64,000 nucleotides of DNA from the NCBI RefSeq assembly GCF_018130765.1, contig NZ_JAFCJZ010000020.1:100847-164846 (forward strand), given 5' to 3'. The notes below the pieces were generated by a model. It made no database searches and was not told where the DNA came from. It was given only the letters and a program-made list of their open reading frames with translations. Every line of letters begins with the position of its first letter. Within the stretch, counting starts at the first letter, position 1. The DNA comes from Bradyrhizobium iriomotense. GTDB taxonomy: Bacteria; Pseudomonadota; Alphaproteobacteria; Rhizobiales; Xanthobacteraceae. The position numbers were made by a program, and so were the translations under genes. Of the stretch, positions 25,106 through 36,266 are shown piece after piece.

Positions 25106-25279
25106 GAGGGTTCGCATCGGACCTTCCGAAGCGCTGGGCGCTTCCCTTGTGCAAATAGCTTCCCTCCTGCAAGAAAATATCGCCGATCGATGTCGCGGAG
25201 CCCTCCGCAAGACCACGGCTGCATGCCCAAAATCGCGAAAGCCATTTGACTGCGGCGCCCTGATCGACGACAAGCCGCC

Positions 25280-25516
25280 ATGGCCAAGAAACCCGGAACC
25301 AATCCCAAGGGCGAGTTCGCCTTCTTCAACGTCGTCTATGAAGACGGCTCCCAGCGCTCCAACCGCCGCGTGCCCGCCGAGCTGCTCGGCGGCCTCGACG
25401 GCGACGAACCCGCCCGTAGCTTCATCATGGAGCAAGACCGCGAGATCGCGGAGAAGAGCGGCCGCCCGCCGCTGGCAATCAAGAGCCTCGATCGGGTCGG
25501 CGCGAAGAAGAAGTAG
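25280..25516 (+). CDS. small conserved-type hypothetical protein, 78 aa
   Basis: A hydrophilic, lysine-ended protein (MAKKPGTNPKGEF at the start, DRVGAKKK at the end). The middle reads FFNVVYEDGSQRSNRRVPAELLGGLDGDEPARSFIMEQDREIA, a pattern of one small beta hairpin and a helix. Codon use is normal for the window. No ribosome site is clear. I recognise the type as a small conserved protein of this genus, but no function. Confidence 0.6.
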   Translation: MAKKPGTNPKGEFAFFNVVYEDGSQRSNRRVPAELLGGLDGDEPARSFIMEQDREIAEKSGRPPLAIKSLDRVGAKKK

Positions 25517-25534
25517 GTCGGCATCGGCAGGCGC

Positions 25535-25915
25535 TCACCAGCGCCCGCTCCACTTGTTCCAGGCGAACAGAAGATCGGCAAACCGGTCATAGAAGAACCG
25601 CGTGAACGGCAGCGCCACGCGATTGCCGAACAGCGCCGCAAGCCACCCCTCCCCCGGCGTCAGCCTCCACAGCGCAATCGCGACATCCGCACCGACGATG
25701 AGCCCGCCGTCCTCATCGGTCGCATGCAGGCGGCGCCTGATGTCATCGAGCGAAGCACCAAAGTGCGCCAGCGCGTCCGGCTGCTCGTTGATGTCCTTGA
25801 ACTCGACCGTGCCCGCACGCACCAGCGCCAGCAGCTTGTTGCGCTGCCAGTCGATACCGGCGTCGCAGACGGGGCAGCGGGTGTTGTACCAGACGGTGAG
25901 ATAGGGACCGATCAT
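25535..25915 (-). CDS. DCC-family thiol-disulfide oxidoreductase-like protein (DUF393)
   Basis: A 126-residue protein of the DUF393/DCC family. The signature YNTRCPVCDAGI (residues 10-21) carries a CxxC pair in a thioredoxin-like fold; the rest matches the family (DALAHFGASLDDI, IVGADVAIALWRL, LPFTRFFYDRFADLL). Proteins of this family are predicted redox proteins, but the partner is unknown. It converges on the small 78-aa gene with 18 bp between the stops. Confidence 0.85.
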   Translation of the reverse strand: MIGPYLTVWYNTRCPVCDAGIDWQRNKLLALVRAGTVEFKDINEQPDALAHFGASLDDIRRRLHATDEDGGLIVGADVAIALWRLTPGEGWLAALFGNRVALPFTRFFYDRFADLLFAWNKWSGRW

Positions 25916-26095
25916 CCAGAATCACAGCAAGCCTAATGCAATCCAACTCCGGCAGTGCTCACCCTTCCTGATCTCGCGGCTTCAGCTTCTTGCTTTGATA
26001 CCGGAGTTCGAACGCGTACCAGCGAAACCGGAAGCACGCACGAACTATATCTGCAAATCAATTGGCCTGAAAATCGCTTCAAGCCTGGCACAAAC

Positions 26096-26126
26096 AAAAA
26101 CGGCGGGCTTTCGGCCCGCCGTTTTC
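26096..26126 (-). terminator. terminator downstream of rpoD
   Basis: A symmetric hairpin CGGCGGGC - loop - GCCCGCCG flanked by A and T runs, so it can work in both directions. On the minus strand it ends in TTTTTGTTT, about 45 bp after the rpoD stop. Confidence 0.85.
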
Positions 26127-26170
26127 GTTTGGATGGATGCCCGGGTCAGGCCCGGGCATGACGATCCGGA

Positions 26171-28327
<2,157 letters not shown>

Positions 28328-28702
28328 CCATTGCTCCTAAACGCGCTTCATGCGAGACGTTCGCCGCGCTCGCGTGAATTCACTTGAACCTGTTGCTCGT
28401 CGCTCTCGCTTCGGCAGCTCTCGACACGGAAAGGGCGGCGCACATGTCTCTCGCCACCCCCAACTCTCTCTCGCCGGAATTGCCTAACGCTTCGTGAGCC
28501 TCTTTGTCGCGGCGGATGCAGGTGTAGTGCCAACAGCTATTGCGCGGATTCATTCCTGACGCGTCTGTTCTGCCTGCGGCCGCCTCCGGGCCAAAGTGCT
28601 ACAAGACCGTTAAGCCTCGATTAACCCTGTTTTTGCCGCCAAACCTTGGATTTGGCGAGTCTTTTAGCGGTTCCGGCCACGGCCGTCCGCATGATTCTTT
28701 CG
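28328..28702. other. dnaG-rpoD intergenic region
   Basis: 375 bp without an ORF. It holds a 7-bp hairpin at 28637-28657 (CGCCAAA - CCTTGGA - TTTGGCG) just downstream of dnaG, with no T tract on the minus strand. The rpoD promoter should lie in the TTAA-containing stretch around 28600-28625. Confidence 0.4.
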
Positions 28703-30715
28703 TCACACGCTCTTCTGGACCCGACCCGACAGTTCGCCAAAACCCTCGATCAGGGCCTCGGTACCGTCGACTTCGGCCATACGGGCCTTGACGTCACGCA
28801 GCCATGCCAAATTGGCCTCGCTGGGGTCCTCCCCCAAGGCCAGCTCGGCGTCCTTCAGCTCTCTAAGTAGTGAATGCCATTGCCGATGCAAGGCAACCAG
28901 CTGATGCCAGGTGGCAAGAACGTCGTCCCTAGCGGCCCCCTCGCGGGCGCCCCACACCGCCGCGGTGGTGATGGCGCCTTCAACTCTTTGAAGAACTTGA
29001 GAAAATCCACCTATCGCGAGGTCGCCGCGCATCTTCTCGGCCTGCTCCTCGGGATCCGGCGAGTGGTAATGGTCGTTGACGAAGGCGCCGATAATGGCGG
29101 CCCGGAGCTTGTGGGCCTCGGGATGGGCGATCTCCAGGGCGGCCACCTCCTCGAGATGGTCGTGCAGCAGCCAGGGGTGGTTGATCAGGCATTGCAGGAT
29201 CAGGGCCTCCCGGCGGGAAATGGCGCCCCGCTGTCCGCGCATGATCGGGCTCGCCGCCAGCTGGGGGCTCGCCGCCTGATAGGGACCGGAGGGCAGCAGG
29301 GTCGGACCGGGGGCGCCGCGGCGGCCGCCGCCAAATCCTTGGGCCCCGAATCGATTCGCACCACCCCCGCCCCGCGGCTGGAACGGCCGGCCGCCCTGAC
29401 CGGGGCGGAAATTGCCGCGGCCGCCAAAGCCGCCGCGGCCGCCTTCGGGCGCGAAGGTGCGCTGCAGCCGCTCGACAAAATCGTCGCGGTAATAGCGCCG
29501 CACCACCTCGTCGCGGATGCCATTGGACAATTCCTTGATGCGCGCTTCCAGCGCCGCGCGACGCTCCGGGGTGGCAAAATTGCCGCCTTCGAGTTCGCGC
29601 GACCAAAGCATGTCGGCGAGCGGACGCGCGGCCGCAATCACCTCTTCCATCGCGCCGCGCCCACCGGAGCGCACGAGATCGTCGGGGTCCTGCCCTTCCG
29701 GCAGCAGCGCAAAGCGAAGACTCTTTCCGGGCGCGAGGAAGGGCAAGGCAAGGTCCGCAGCACGATAAGCCGCCTTCTGTCCGGCGCGGTCGCCGTCGAA
29801 GCAGAGGATCGGCTCGTCCGCCATCTTCCAGAGCAGGGTGAGCTGGCTTTCGGTCAGCGCGGTGCCGAGCGGCGCGACGGCTCCTGCAAAGCCCGCGGTG
29901 ACCATGGCGATGACGTCGACATAGCCTTCGACCACGATCAGCGATGCGCCGTCATGCGTGGCTTTGCGCGCGGTCTGGTGGTTGTAGAGATTGTCGCCCT
30001 TGTGGAAGAGCGGCGTCTCCGGCGAGTTCAGGTATTTTGCCGGGACGTCCTTCTCCAGCGCGCGCCCGCCGAAGGCGATGACGCGGCCGCGCAGATCCGT
30101 GATCGGAAACATCACGCGATCGCGGAAACGGTCGTAAGGAACGGGAATGTCGTTGCCGGCCACCAGCAGCCCGGTCTCGACCATGTCGTCGGCGGAGATT
30201 CCGAGCTTGCCGAGATGCTCCTTCAGCGCGAAGCGATCGGGCGAGGCGTAGCCGAGGCGAAACTGCAATTGCGTTGCCGGCGAGATGGCGCGGTCGGCGA
30301 GATAGCCGCGCGCTTTCGCGCCGACGCGCGAGGCCAGCGTCTCCGCAAAATACTTTGCGGCGAGATCCATGACGTCATGCAGCGAGCGCCGCCGCTGCTC
30401 CTCGCGTGCCGCGTTGGGCGTCACCGCCGGCAGCGGCAGGCCCGCCATGTTCGCGAGCCGCTCCACGGCCTCGGCGAAAGGCAGGCCGTCGGTCTCCATC
30501 ACGAAATTGATGATGTCGCCGTGCTTGCCAGAGGAGAAGTCGTGGTAAAAGCCCTTCTGGTCGTTGACGTAGAAGGACGGCGTCTTCTCCTGCTGGAACG
30601 GCGACAGCCCCTTCCACTCCCTTCCTGCCTTCTTCAGCTTGACGCGCTTGCCCACGACTTCGGAGACCGAAAGCCGGGCACGAAGCTCGTCAAGGAATTG
30701 GGGCGTGAAGCGCAT
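28703..30715 (-). CDS. dnaG: DNA primase DnaG with degenerate zinc-binding domain
   Basis: A 670-residue primase that makes RNA primers for replication. The Toprim core is intact (SLIVVEGYVDVIAM and CFDGDRAGQKAA, the catalytic Glu and DxD), and the N-terminal fold of the CHC2 domain is recognisable. The four zinc ligands are absent: CPFH is SPFQ (S38, Q41) and CxxC is DFSS (D59, S62). A glycine-rich linker (residues ~420-470) joins the C-terminal DnaB-interaction domain. The ATG at 30715 is the only start that keeps the family N-terminus. Confidence 0.96.
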   Translation of the reverse strand: MRFTPQFLDELRARLSVSEVVGKRVKLKKAGREWKGLSPFQQEKTPSFYVNDQKGFYHDFSSGKHGDIINFVMETDGLPFAEAVERLANMAGLPLPAVTPNAAREEQRRRSLHDVMDLAAKYFAETLASRVGAKARGYLADRAISPATQLQFRLGYASPDRFALKEHLGKLGISADDMVETGLLVAGNDIPVPYDRFRDRVMFPITDLRGRVIAFGGRALEKDVPAKYLNSPETPLFHKGDNLYNHQTARKATHDGASLIVVEGYVDVIAMVTAGFAGAVAPLGTALTESQLTLLWKMADEPILCFDGDRAGQKAAYRAADLALPFLAPGKSLRFALLPEGQDPDDLVRSGGRGAMEEVIAAARPLADMLWSRELEGGNFATPERRAALEARIKELSNGIRDEVVRRYYRDDFVERLQRTFAPEGGRGGFGGRGNFRPGQGGRPFQPRGGGGANRFGAQGFGGGRRGAPGPTLLPSGPYQAASPQLAASPIMRGQRGAISRREALILQCLINHPWLLHDHLEEVAALEIAHPEAHKLRAAIIGAFVNDHYHSPDPEEQAEKMRGDLAIGGFSQVLQRVEGAITTAAVWGAREGAARDDVLATWHQLVALHRQWHSLLRELKDAELALGEDPSEANLAWLRDVKARMAEVDGTEALIEGFGELSGRVQKSV

Positions 30716-30846
30716 GGGCTCTGTCTAGCGCGAACCGGGGTGAGTCGGGCGAAGGATCAGGGATATAGGTGCAGCCTCACCAAAAGTCAGGTTTAGGCGG
30801 GTTATCCGGGTTATTCGACCTATTCACAGGGCTTCCGTCATCTCCC

Positions 30847-30955
30847 CGTCATTCCGGGGCGATGCGAAAGCATCGAGCCCGGAATCCATGGCGCCGCCGG
30901 GATGCTCGGAGAAATGGATTCCGGGTTCGCGCCAAGTGGCGCGCCCCGGAATGAC
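30847..30955. repeat. dispersed inverted repeat, CGTCATTCCGGGGCG family, copy 3
   Basis: Arms CGTCATTCCGGGGCGATGCG and CGCGCCCCGGAATGAC with the inner CCCGGAATCCAT / ATGGATTCCGGG pair. Confidence 0.85.
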
Positions 30956-31003
30956 CAGACAGAGCCACTTGAACCGCGCCCGGTTCCACGCTTCCATATC
31001 GCC

Positions 31004-31567
31004 ATGTTCAGGACCTTTCGAGGCGGCCACAGCGGGGGCTGGCGCGTCACCTCGATTTCATCGGTGACGGGCGAGCCCCTGCCCTTCATGCCGGCGCTGT
31101 CGGTCACCGACAGCGACGCGGTCTCGTTGCCGCTGGTACCCTCGCGCAATGCCTGGCGGCTGGTCGGCGTTGCCAGCAGCCTGCGCTACACCGAGCGGCC
31201 CGAGAAGGAGCAACTCGTCGCGGTGCAGGCCGGGCTCGGCCGGGTGGAAGCCACCAGCGCGGCGCTGATCCCGATCCGCAAGTCGCAGGCCTGGTGGGAT
31301 CTGACTCAGGAGGAGCGTCGAAAAATCTTCGAGGACAGGTCGCACCACATCGCCAGCAGCCTGCGCTTCCTGCCCGCCATCGCACGCCAGCTCTATCACT
31401 GCCGCGACCTCGGCGAGCCCTTCGATTTCCTGACCTGGTTCGAATACGCCCCCGCGGATGCCTCGCTGTTCGAGGAACTGGTGGCGATGCTCAGGCAGAC
31501 CGAGGAATGGAGCTATGTCGAGCGCGAGGTCGATGTGCGCGTGGTGAAGGAAGTGCTGTCGGCTTAG
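31004..31567 (+). CDS. chlorite dismutase-like heme protein, short dimeric type
   Basis: A 187-residue protein matching the short (about 180 aa) chlorite dismutase-like lineage. Seen: W-D-L-T-x-E-E-R-R-K-I-F-E-D-R-S-H (conserved helix), the heme segment ARQLYHCRDLGEPFDFLTWFEY with the expected proximal His, and ELVAMLRQTEEWSYVEREVD. This fold either decomposes chlorite to chloride and O2, or is a related heme-binding protein. I could not assign the distal Arg with confidence. The ATG at 31004 gives the family length. No perchlorate genes are nearby. Confidence 0.65.
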   Translation: MFRTFRGGHSGGWRVTSISSVTGEPLPFMPALSVTDSDAVSLPLVPSRNAWRLVGVASSLRYTERPEKEQLVAVQAGLGRVEATSAALIPIRKSQAWWDLTQEERRKIFEDRSHHIASSLRFLPAIARQLYHCRDLGEPFDFLTWFEYAPADASLFEELVAMLRQTEEWSYVEREVDVRVVKEVLSA

Positions 31568-31584
31568 TACCGCGGTGACGGTGC

Positions 31585-31725
31585 GCCCCCTCGCCCCGTT
31601 CTTACGGGGAGAGGGTTGGGGTGAGGGGCCTCTCTCTCCACACGTACGACTGCCGAGCGACCTGTACCCCCTCACCCGGATCGCAAGAGCGATCCGACCT
31701 CTCCCCGCAAGCGGGGAAAGGTGAA
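31585..31725. repeat. dispersed CCTCACCCGCAAGCGGGG-type repeat, copy 2
   Basis: CCCCTCGCCCCGTTCTTACGGGG, GGGGTGAGGGGCCTCTCTCTCC and CTGTACCCCCTCACCC share order and wording with the block at 19300-19447. Confidence 0.7.
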
Positions 31726-31740
31726 ATCCGCAGCTGCGCT

Positions 31741-32139
31741 CTAATGGTCAAGGAAGCGTCCCGACGCGATGCGGGGCAGATCGGTGACCGGCCAGTTGTA
31801 GATGTAGGTCCAGGCCTTCTCGGATGTGCCGTCCGGCAGCGTCACGTCGATCAGCTCACGCAGATATTCGGTCGGCTCGGGAAAGCCTTCGCCGCAGGCT
31901 TCATACATGTCGAGCTCGCGCAGCAGCTCGTCGGCCACGCGCAGCTGGAAGAGCTCGCCATGGACGAGGTCGGAGGAAGCATCCGACAGCAGCAATCCCG
32001 GATAATGCTTGATCAGGAACAGCCGGCCGCGGCAGGTCGCTTCACCGATGAAGTCCGCGTGCTGCGCCAGCAGCCGCGCCATCGGATGGTCGAAGCCGCG
32101 CATCAGGGTGCCGTAGACGAAGAGACGGTTGGAGGTCAT
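31741..32139 (-). CDS. gamma-glutamylcyclotransferase (AIG2) family protein
   Basis: A 132-residue single-domain protein. The family fingerprint RLFVYGTLMRG is at residues 5-15, followed by GRLFLIKHYPGLLLSD, and the general-acid Glu in ELDMYEACGEG. AIG2-type enzymes release 5-oxoproline from gamma-glutamyl compounds. The ATG at 32139 starts directly at the motif; the open frame to 32301 covers repeat DNA. It lies between two repeat elements. Confidence 0.85.
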   Translation of the reverse strand: MTSNRLFVYGTLMRGFDHPMARLLAQHADFIGEATCRGRLFLIKHYPGLLLSDASSDLVHGELFQLRVADELLRELDMYEACGEGFPEPTEYLRELIDVTLPDGTSEKAWTYIYNWPVTDLPRIASGRFLDH

Positions 32140-32190
32140 GGGGGGTCTATAGCTGCGATTGACGCGGAACGACAGCGCTACAAACGCGCC

Positions 32191-32310
32191 GCCGTCCTGG
32201 CGAAAGCCAGGACCCATAACCACCGAAAGCGGGAATGGGCACGATGATGGCCAGAGCGGTGCGCAACACGAACAGTCGGGGTAATGGGTCCTGGCTTTCA
32301 CCAGGACGAC
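32191..32310. repeat. dispersed inverted repeat, CCTGGCGAAxGCCAGGAC family, copy 2
   Basis: GCCGTCCTGGCGAAAGCCAGG and CCTGGCTTTCACCAGGACGAC arms; partner of the copy at 13539-13660. Confidence 0.82.
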
Positions 32311-32361
32311 GACGAGGAGGTATTGCGCCCTACTCCCTCACACAAGCGCGTCGCGCCCCCC

Positions 32362-33192
32362 TCACCCCGCCTTCGCCACATCCGCGCCGACCACCTCGTC
32401 GCTCACCACCACGAACTTCTTCAGCTCCATCCGGCCGAAGCTCGTCGATAGCGCAACGTCGGCGGCGTCGCGCCCCGTGGCCATCAGGATGCGGCCGATG
32501 CGGGGGATGTTGTGGCGGGCGTCGAAGGTAAACCATTGGCCCGAGAGCCAGACCTGAAACCAGCCGGAGAAATCCATCGGGAACGGTTCGGGCGGGATGC
32601 CGATGTCGCCCATGTAGCCGGTGCAGTAGCGCGCGGGGATGCCCATGCAGCGGCAGAGCGCGACGGCGAGATGCGCGAAGTCGCGGCAGACGCCGGTCTT
32701 CTGCTCGTAGACGTCGTGCGCCGACTTCATGTGATGGGCGTGCTCATAGCCGAAGGTGACATGCTGATGCACGAACGCGGTGATCGCCGCGACTCGATTC
32801 CAACCGGGCTCCGTCTTAGCGAACAGCGACCAGGCGATGTCCGTGAGCTTGTCGGTCTCGCAATAGCGGCTCGGCATCAGATAGAGCAGCAGCTCGTTCG
32901 GCAATTGCTCGATCGGGATCTGCTGCGCGCCCTGCATCACCTCGTCGGGCAGGCCGCTGTCGCGCACCAGCGCGCTGCCCTTCAGCGTCACGCCGCCGGC
33001 GGGCGCCATGAGGCGGCCGCACACATTACCAAAACTATCGTGATAGAAGCGGATCGGAACGTCGGGCTCGGCAACCACCGTCTCCTTGCCGATGATGTCG
33101 GCTTGTCGCGAGGGGTGGATGTTCAGCATGATCACCATCGGTGTCGGCTGCACCGCCGTGTAGGTGATCTCGAAGCCGACCTTGATCTCCAT
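32362..33192 (-). CDS. transglutaminase-like cysteine protease family protein (second of a tandem pair)
   Basis: A 276-residue protein with an N-terminal beta-rich Bact_transglu_N-like region and a transglutaminase core. The triad is readable: Cys in KTGVCRDFAHLA, His in FTFDARHNIP, and Asp in the same segment. It starts on the base after the TAG stop of the upstream paralogue, so the pair is translationally coupled. Related pairs in other bacteria lie beside circularly permuted ATP-grasp and alpha-E genes, but none are visible here. Confidence 0.88.
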   Translation of the reverse strand: MEIKVGFEITYTAVQPTPMVIMLNIHPSRQADIIGKETVVAEPDVPIRFYHDSFGNVCGRLMAPAGGVTLKGSALVRDSGLPDEVMQGAQQIPIEQLPNELLLYLMPSRYCETDKLTDIAWSLFAKTEPGWNRVAAITAFVHQHVTFGYEHAHHMKSAHDVYEQKTGVCRDFAHLAVALCRCMGIPARYCTGYMGDIGIPPEPFPMDFSGWFQVWLSGQWFTFDARHNIPRIGRILMATGRDAADVALSTSFGRMELKKFVVVSDEVVGADVAKAG

Positions 33193-34104
33193 CTATGAAA
33201 CCTCTGCCTCCATCTCTGCGTCGCTGTCTTGGTCGTCCGAGACCACCTTGATGTTCACTTCCATGACATCGAAGGCCTCTTCGGAGCCGATATAGACGCC
33301 ATGCAGCGGAATCGCCTGGCGCGGGTCGCGGGCGACCGCGACGCGGATGAGGTCTCGGGTGCCGACGATGCCGTTGGTCGGATCGAACTCGATCCACCCC
33401 GCGCTCGGCAGATAGACCTGCACCCAGGCATGCGTCGAGCCGCCGCCGACATGGCGCTGCGCGATGTCCTCGGGGACGAAGATGTAGCCCGAGACGAAGC
33501 GCGCGGCGATGCCGAGCTGGCGCAGCGCCTCGATCATGAACAGCGCATAGTCCCGGCAGGTTCCTGTGCCCGACTGCAAAGTGTCGAGCGGATGCTGCGT
33601 GCCGGGCTCATGACGCTTGCGGTACTTGAACTGCTTGCGGATCGCGTGCGTCATGCCGCTCAGGATCTTGAAGGTCGGCGTCGGCGCCTCCTCGTCGAGG
33701 AAGCCGCGCGCCCACTCTCCGATCTCGCCGTCGGGATCGGCATATTGCGGCGTGATGTACTGGACGAGATCGGCAAACTCCTCGTCGTCATAGACGAACG
33801 GGTAGAAATAGGCGGCATCGTCCGCGGTCAGCGCGAACTCGTCGACGGGATTGTGCTCGACCGTGACGTGCCAGTCGAAGGTCAGATGGTCCGCGCGCTC
33901 GTCGAAACTGGCGATCGCGACCGAGTTGCCGAAAACGTCGTGGATCCAGCGCAACGACATCGGCTCGGGCGAAATCTCGAGCCTGCTGTCGACCACGCGC
34001 AAATCATGCCCGTCGCGCGGACGCAGCATGATGCGGTGTTCGCCGAACGCCACGGGGCGGTTGTAGCGATATTCGGTCTTGTGATGAATCGTGAGCAGCG
34101 GCAT
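33193..34104 (-). CDS. transglutaminase-like family protein (first of a tandem pair)
   Basis: A 303-residue paralogue of the next gene. N-terminal Bact_transglu_N domain (ITYRYNRPV-like: KTEYRYNRPVAFGEHRIML, SLRWIHDVFGNSVAI), then the core with Cys in GTGTCRDYALFM and His in GGGSTHAWVQVYLPSAGW, Asp in EFDPTNG. The C-terminus is acidic. The ATG at 34104 is the natural family start; the frame is open to 34209. It is divergent from the N-formylglutamate amidohydrolase gene (91 bp between). Confidence 0.9.
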   Translation of the reverse strand: MPLLTIHHKTEYRYNRPVAFGEHRIMLRPRDGHDLRVVDSRLEISPEPMSLRWIHDVFGNSVAIASFDERADHLTFDWHVTVEHNPVDEFALTADDAAYFYPFVYDDEEFADLVQYITPQYADPDGEIGEWARGFLDEEAPTPTFKILSGMTHAIRKQFKYRKRHEPGTQHPLDTLQSGTGTCRDYALFMIEALRQLGIAARFVSGYIFVPEDIAQRHVGGGSTHAWVQVYLPSAGWIEFDPTNGIVGTRDLIRVAVARDPRQAIPLHGVYIGSEEAFDVMEVNIKVVSDDQDSDAEMEAEVS

Positions 34105-34195
34105 CGTCCGGCAATCATGGTGATTTTGGGCAGACCAATCTATACCGATTCCTGCCCAATTTTCGGGGTGACTGCATTTTCCATAGGCAATCAGG

Positions 34196-34999
34196 ATGGC
34201 TTTAGACACAGCCGGCGCGGCCGATCAACTGCTCGGCGAGGGTGACATTCCGCCAGTGCATGAGGCGAATGCAGAAGGCACATCGCCCTTCCTGCTCACC
34301 TCCGATCACTACGGACGGGCGCTGCCGCGCGCGCTCGGCGATCTCGGCATTCCCGAGAGCGAGCTTGTCAGGCATATCGGCTGGGATATCGGCATTGCCG
34401 GCGTCGCCGAGCGCCTCGCCAGAATGCTCGATGCGCATCTGATCGCGCAGCGCTATTCACGACTCGTGATCGACTGCAACCGTCCTCCCGGCGCGGCCAG
34501 CTCGATCCCGGTGATATCAGAGGCAACCACGATCCCCCGCAACGAGGCCATCTCAGACGCCGAGCGCGCGGCGCGGCGGCGCGAGATCTTCGAGCCCTAT
34601 CATCACCGCATCGACACGACGATCGGCCGCCGCCTGCACGACAAGCGGCCGACGGTGCTGGTGTCGCTGCACAGCTTCACGCCGGTTTATGCCGGCGTCG
34701 CGCGGCCCTGGCACATCGGCGCGCTGTACAATCGCGACCCCGTGTTGCCGCGGCTCTTGGTGAAGCATCTTCGTAGCCAGGGCGATCTCGTCGTGGGCGA
34801 CAACGAGCCCTATGCGGTGAGCGACCTCACCGACTACACCATCCCCGTCCACGGCGAAGCCCGCGGCCTCGTCAACACCGGCATCGAGATCCGCCAGGAT
34901 CTGATCGCGGACCAGTCCGGCCAGCAGCAATGGGCGGAGCGGCTGGCCAGGGTCTTCGCGGAGATCGAGGTGGAGCTGCGGGCTGAGTTGCTGGTGTAG
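34196..34999 (+). CDS. N-formylglutamate amidohydrolase family protein
   Basis: A 267-residue zinc amidohydrolase of the FGase family. Motifs: LLTSDHYGRALP (metal His), RHIGWDIGIAGVAERLA, VIDCNRPPG, LVSLHSFTP (metal His) and VGDNEPYAVSD. Family members release formate from N-formyl-L-glutamate at the end of histidine degradation, but many rhizobial copies lie outside hut operons, as here. The ATG at 34196 is the first in frame. Its substrate is therefore uncertain. Confidence 0.85.
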   Translation: MALDTAGAADQLLGEGDIPPVHEANAEGTSPFLLTSDHYGRALPRALGDLGIPESELVRHIGWDIGIAGVAERLARMLDAHLIAQRYSRLVIDCNRPPGAASSIPVISEATTIPRNEAISDAERAARRREIFEPYHHRIDTTIGRRLHDKRPTVLVSLHSFTPVYAGVARPWHIGALYNRDPVLPRLLVKHLRSQGDLVVGDNEPYAVSDLTDYTIPVHGEARGLVNTGIEIRQDLIADQSGQQQWAERLARVFAEIEVELRAELLV

Positions 35000-35029
35000 G
35001 CCGAAGCGCCACCACATCGCACACTGCGT

Positions 35030-35172
35030 TCCCTCCCCCTTGCGGGGGAGGGTTAGGGAGAGGGGTGCCACACGGCACACTCTCTCGTGAGTGCAAGAAT
35101 TCTTCTCGACGACGGATACAATCTTTGCTGGGCTACCCCTCTCCCCCGCCCTCCCCCGCAAGGGGGGAGGGA
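35030..35172. repeat. dispersed CTCCCCCTTGCGGGGGAG-type repeat, copy 3
   Basis: CCCTCCCCCTTGCGGGGGAGGG at the left and CCCTCCCCCGCAAGGGGGGAGGG at the right are complementary arms of a long hairpin between the amidohydrolase and DUF3592 genes. Confidence 0.75.
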
Positions 35173-35208
35173 GCGCGGCGGAGTGCGGCGAAGCTGCTGA
35201 GGACGATC

Positions 35209-36192
35209 TCAACCGCCGCGCGTTGCCACGAACAGCGCCAGCGCGGCGAAGATCGCGGCGATGCCCCACAGCACGTAGGCCATGCGGCCGTCGCCGCGGG
35301 CATCTAACGTGGCTTCGGCCGGATTGTCGGGATTGACGCGGACCTCGACGTTCGCACCGTCCTGGTAGCGCGACATCAGCTTCTTCAGCATCTCGTCGGA
35401 GGCAGCAGGCGTTTCGGCCGCGACGCGCGCGCATTCATTGGTGTAGCTGATGTTCTGATAGCGATAGGTGTAGGTCACGCGCTTGCCGAACATCTCGAGG
35501 CCGCGCGCCTCACCCGGCTCGCTGGCCTCGTGATACTCCTCGATGCCCGACAGCTTGATCGTGCCCGGCACGACCGGCCAGCGCGTCGCCATCGACGCCT
35601 GCCGCTGCACGGCCCACGCCATCAGCCCGATGACGAGGCCGAACGCACCGAAAGCGACGACGAGGCCCGCAAGATCGGGCCGGCCGATGTGATGGGCGAG
35701 ATATTGGTAGCTCTGGTTGAGGCCGAACACCGAGCCGAAGATGATGGCGAGCACGATCGCCGAGCCGATGCCGAGGCAGCCCCACAGCCCCTTGGGCAGA
35801 TCACGCTCCAGCACCGCCTGATCCGGATGCCGCGGATTGTAGTAGACGGTGACGATGCTGCCGGCCGGATATTTCGCGAGCTTCTCGGCGACCTGGAAAT
35901 TGCCGAGGTCCTCGCCGATCGAGATGCGGTTGCAGCGCAGCTTGCGACCGCCGACCGAATATTCGTAGGTGACGTTGGCGAAGTTGCGGCTCTCGGTGCG
36001 ATAGCCGTCCTCGCGCTCGTCATCGGACACCTTGACCTCGCGCACCTCGGCGACCGAGGTGATGACCTTGCCCGCGGCTTGCGGCCAGCTTCGCGCCTCA
36101 CGCGCCTGCCAGGTCTTGACAATTGCGGCAATCAGGATGAGCGCGAGCGGCGCAAGCAGCATCGCGTAAACGAGCGGAGGCAAATTCGGCAC
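35209..36192 (-). CDS. DUF3592 membrane protein
   Basis: A 327-residue protein with a first membrane helix (about residues 9-27), two DUF3592 repeats (each with a V-T-Y-E-Y / V-T-Y-T-Y strand, then Y-N-P or V-N-P-D-N-P before a helix), two central helices around 150-200, and a C-terminal helix. DUF3592 proteins have no assigned function. The GTG at 36192 is chosen because AAGGA lies eight bases upstream; an ATG at 36162 inside the first helix lacks one. Confidence 0.8.
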   Translation of the reverse strand: MPNLPPLVYAMLLAPLALILIAAIVKTWQAREARSWPQAAGKVITSVAEVREVKVSDDEREDGYRTESRNFANVTYEYSVGGRKLRCNRISIGEDLGNFQVAEKLAKYPAGSIVTVYYNPRHPDQAVLERDLPKGLWGCLGIGSAIVLAIIFGSVFGLNQSYQYLAHHIGRPDLAGLVVAFGAFGLVIGLMAWAVQRQASMATRWPVVPGTIKLSGIEEYHEASEPGEARGLEMFGKRVTYTYRYQNISYTNECARVAAETPAASDEMLKKLMSRYQDGANVEVRVNPDNPAEATLDARGDGRMAYVLWGIAAIFAALALFVATRGG

Positions 36193-36266
36193 GGTCAAAA
36201 TCCTTGGGTCAGCGGCAATGCTTCCTTGGACGCACCGCCACTGCCAAAGGTTCAACCGATGTCAGC

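Noticed and set aside
28874..30796. 640-codon frame opposite dnaG
   Set aside because: Shadow frame without domain signal.
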